64,000 bases of DNA, taken from positions 10,944,083 to 11,008,082 of the forward strand of contig OY997655.1 in assembly GCA_963921795.1 (NCBI GenBank), written 5' to 3'. The translations under genes were made by a program, and so were the position numbers. Below are positions 11,618 to 64,000 of the stretch, in pieces. The stretch is from Nannobrachium achirus (taxonomy: Eukaryota; Chordata; Actinopteri; Myctophiformes; Myctophidae). The notes under the pieces are model-generated. The model was not told where the DNA came from, did no database searches, and worked only from the letters and a program-made list of their open reading frames with translations. Numbering within the stretch: the stretch's first letter is position 1; each line of letters begins with the position of its first letter.

Positions 11618-13475
11618 CTAACAGTATGTTATTTGACAAATTTGAAGGTAGATGATAATACACATGCTACAAAGAGAGTTGTACAGGGTCCAGAATTCTA
11701 GATTTGGGTGGGTTGGAAATTCCTTAGCCAAGAGAATGGGAGTATACAGTATAAATGGGAATATAGAATAGAATTGGCAGCAACTATAAGCACAGTATCA
11801 CCACTAAAAGTGCTAAAATGGATAAATCACAAGCTCTGCCATTATTCTGATGGTGACTACAAGGGAGGCATAACACTACTGTACAGGTATCTTAACCTAA
11901 AAAGAGTTATCATAAAGGTCAATAAAACTGCCACTATTCAACACAGAGAGATCAAGCACAGGAGAGGTGGACATGAATATGGTGCTGACTGACATGCATG
12001 CTCAAGAACTCAGTAGGCCTATAGCTGTAGCTGCACTGCCATCTGTTGACAGTGAGGTGTAGTAGAATACTAATGCAGTATGGGAACTGGGTTCACATCT
12101 GTATATTACAATATTACGGTTTTGTTTTACAAATGCAGTGACTGCTAGCGCAAAATCGATTTATCCAGGTCAAAAGTGCAGACAGGACCTAGTAGAAGAG
12201 AAAGCAACCCCTACATTTTTGTTTTATTGATATGAACTGATCGATTCATGTGCCAAAGATACTCCAAGAAAACAAACCATCCAAATGTAACCACTGGTGC
12301 CAATTCCGGTATCAGTGATGCTGATCTACTGGCTGATCTACTGTACAAGATCAGTGTGTGGCATCATGAGACAGACCTCTTATCTGGTAAAGGTAGGAGA
12401 TTGAGAGACAGACAGACATAGAGAGGCTGGGTACTTTAAGTGAACATCAACACAGGAAAAGAGTTTCATTATCCACCATCATGGACATGCAGAGGATCAC
12501 CAACACCCAGGAAGGAGAGAGAGATTATGAAGCCATGAGAGCACAAATAGTCCAAGCCTCAACTAGAGGTACAGTCAAAAACAACAGCAAAATAATAATA
12601 TGTAGGCTATGTGGGATCACATCACTGCAAAGGAAAATCCAAATTCTTTTTCCATTTTTAAGTATGAAATGGGAACATTTTGTAGTTTTCTTCAAACTGT
12701 TAAAGGGTTAAGCTGTAATTTTTTTTGTAGTTTTCTTCAAACTGTTAAAGGGTTAAGCTGTAATTTTTTTCTTGTCAAACATTAGGCTATATATTTTCTT
12801 TTCTGTTTTTTGGCTGTTATGCCTTTATTGATCGGACAGTAGACTGGCTATACGTATTTTGAGCAATGCTTTTGCAATGTTTTTGAAAAGAAAAATAACT
12901 TGAAGGACATGGTTTGCTTTGACAAAACAATTTATTATTTTTCTCCAATATTAAATTCAAACATGTACTCCCAGTCCAGCCTTGAGTTCCTACTAGAGCC
13001 ACCATTGCATTGTTATAATAAAACTGAACCTGCCAGACATACAGTACATCAGGATCAAACAAAGTTCTTACTCAGATAAACATCATTTTTACCACATAAC
13101 AAAAACAGCCGTCTTAATGCAATGCTGTGTGGTATGGCTGCAAACTGCTGAAAACTGCATTTGCTCACCTTGCAGCATTTTATTCACTTATAAAGATATA
13201 AAACAAATGATTAATAAATACTTTGGTAATTGCAGCAAGAGCTTGGGAGACATTACCGGCACTTCTTTCTTTCTCATCAACACACCAAACACATACAGTG
13301 ACAGCAACATGCTCAACTTTCTTGAAACTCTCTACATAATTTATCCTCTTTCTGACATGGAAAGCCCTGTGACTGCATCACAACCTTATGGTTCATGAAA
13401 CCTGTTCATTTTATTCTCACACTGCAAACTTTCTACAAACATGGCAAAAGTCCTCTCTCTCTCTAATTGACATGC
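11618..13475. other. Intergenic or intronic, mostly unassigned
   Basis: No supported exon. A direct repeat of ~45 bp (GTAGTTTTCTTCAAACTGTT, then AAAGGGTTAAGCTGTAA) occurs twice in a row at about 12682-12770. A plus-strand ORF opens at 12481 (MDMQRITNTQEGERDYEAMR) in a good start context and reaches AG/GTACAGT at 12568. It could be a small first exon, but nothing else supports it. A fragment of the tRNA-type SINE tail lies at about 12810-12845. Confidence 0.4.
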
Positions 13476-13694
13476 TTAAAGCTGCAATCTGTAACTCTTA
13501 TGTCCGACCTGGGATTTGAATCTGGGATCTCCTGAAAGATCACACATGTTCATCGGTTTATGAGCAGGCAGTAATACTTGTCAATATTATAACTAATACC
13601 AGTTATATTGTATTAACATTAACATACAGTACTCTACCATACATGCTTAAAATAATGTTTTACTCATTGAAAAAGTTCACGATTGCAGCTTTAA
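13476..13694. mobile_element. TTAA-flanked MITE
   Basis: Begins TTAAAGCTGCAATC and ends GATTGCAGCTTTAA, a 14 bp terminal inverted repeat with TTAA at both ends. TTAA targeting is typical of piggyBac and Kolobok relatives. About 219 bp, non-coding. Confidence 0.7.
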
Positions 13695-14023
13695 TTACCT
13701 TCAAAGTCTCTCGTTTACTGTCCAGAAACGAGCAACCAATCAAAGTACAGTACCTGTCAAAGTGCTGCCTGTAAACTGCAAATTAAAGCTCTACTCGTCA
13801 ATCTAAAAAGGCTCATTTATGCTTCGCCGCTCGCCACTTTTCGCTCAACAAAAAGTGGCGCGTTTTAAACTGACAAAAGTGGTCGTGTGATGAAGTATAT
13901 GTGAGCCTACTGTAACATTCACTAAAAAACTGTTCTTAACGTCGAGTCCGGGGACCTACAGGGGTCTAAATGGACCCTATTAGGGTGTCTGTAACTGAGT
14001 GTACAAATGGAACCAAATAACTG

Positions 14024-14262
14024 GTTAATGGTGCATTTATATAGCGCCTTTATCCAAGGCGCTTTACAGAGATTGTGCATTACGTTCACCCATTCACACA
14101 CACATTCATTCCATGATGGAGGAAGGAGGAAACCATGCAAGGCACCAAGATGCTCATCAGGAGCACTTAGGGGTTCAGAGTCTTGCTCAAGGACACTTCG
14201 ACACTCACTAAACTAACTCTGGGGGAGCCCGGGATCAAAATGCGATCCCAAGCGCCCACTCT
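14024..14262 (-). mobile_element. SINE with L2-like 3' tail
   Basis: On the minus strand it ends in AAGCGCCTTGGATAAAGGCG and CTATATAAATGCACC, the tail shared with copies at 46272-46515 and 47159-47431. The internal GATCCCGGGCTCCCCCAGAG block matches the tRNA-related part of those copies. Confidence 0.65.
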
Positions 14263-14731
14263 ACAGTGAAGTGTAGGGTCCTAGTACAGTATAGTTTAGT
14301 TCAGTGATTCTCTACTGTTCTTTTAATTCCATGGACCCTCATTGTGTTATGCATTAGGCCACAGATCCTAGATAAAGTACTATGTTCTATCCGTCTGTCT
14401 TTCAATGTTATATGAGATACTTAAAGTGTGGTTCCTGTGGAAATAAGCCTCGGCTTTCTAGGATCTCCTTTTAGTTGACCGTGTACCAGTGATTTGTACT
14501 GTCATGAAACTGTACTTTTTTCTATTGCAAACTTCTAATAAATTCTTCAATCAATCAACCAATCAATCAAACAGGCCCCCCATTTGATTAAAATAAGATA
14601 AAAATCCTTTCGTACCAAAAAGATGAATTTGTACACTCTGAGTCACAGAACCCAGGAAAAGGGTCCACTTTGAACCTCTCGCTGGTCCCCGGAAACCGAC
14701 TTTCAGAACCAGCGCACTAAAAGGCTTTCCT

Positions 14732-64000
<49,269 letters not shown>

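Noticed and set aside
12481..12568. Plus-strand mini first exon MDMQRITNTQEGERDYEAMR with AG/GTACAGT donor
   Set aside because: Good start context, but no downstream exon or homologue could be linked, so mentioned only within the regional entry.

Overview
This is vertebrate, almost certainly ray-finned fish, genomic DNA. It has short phase-0 muscle-gene exons spread across tens of kilobases, tRNA-derived SINEs with target-site duplications, L2-type LINE pieces, many hAT- and TTAA-type MITEs, long (CA)n tracts and AT-rich satellite blocks. Nothing bacterial or viral was recognised.

The backbone is one gene on the minus strand, nrap (nebulin-related anchoring protein). It runs from beyond the right edge (partial exon at 63921-64000) to a stop codon at 14732-14734. 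I placed 36 exons with consensus splice sites, giving about 1,612 codons. That is nearly all of the nebulin-repeat part of the protein: the post-LIM RGKGSFPA repeats, five super-repeats each marked by a W/F/Y-M/L-K/R-G motif, and a serine-rich C-terminal tail. The LIM domain lies off the window.

Left flank. 1-9415 is a tandem array of roughly 1.1-1.8 kb units. Each unit has a GC-containing head, a T8CTCAAA-type low-complexity core of variable length, and a tail that is the inverted copy of part of the head. 9416-14730 is mostly repeat-derived. It holds a possible solo LTR, an unidentified minus-strand terminal coding exon (11197-11617), a TTAA MITE and a SINE.

Intron with a nested gene. The 13.7 kb nrap intron 26427-40124 carries, on the opposite strand, an intact intronless 1,888-codon smarca4 (BRG1) retrogene at 27273-32939. 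Its bromodomain region is present three times in tandem. A cluster of perfect CC(A/T)6GG (SRF CArG-box) sequences sits 270-550 bp upstream of its ATG, and a second cluster is at 34.1-34.8 kb. Further along the intron is a TA-flanked 4.65 kb DNA element (34826-39480). It interrupts a CCATATATGG repeat exactly, and it contains a broken multi-exon gene resembling the fish SAMD3-like family plus a reverse-oriented copy of the T8CTCAAA satellite.

The most unusual pattern is that at least five nrap exons have their splice junction tandemly copied into the neighbouring intron: donors at 15887, 22881 and 45987, acceptors at 51514 and 52636. This leaves intact-looking decoy or alternative splice sites. 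The strongest candidates for something undescribed are the triple-bromodomain BRG1 retrogene, these junction duplications, and the element carrying the SAMD3-like gene.
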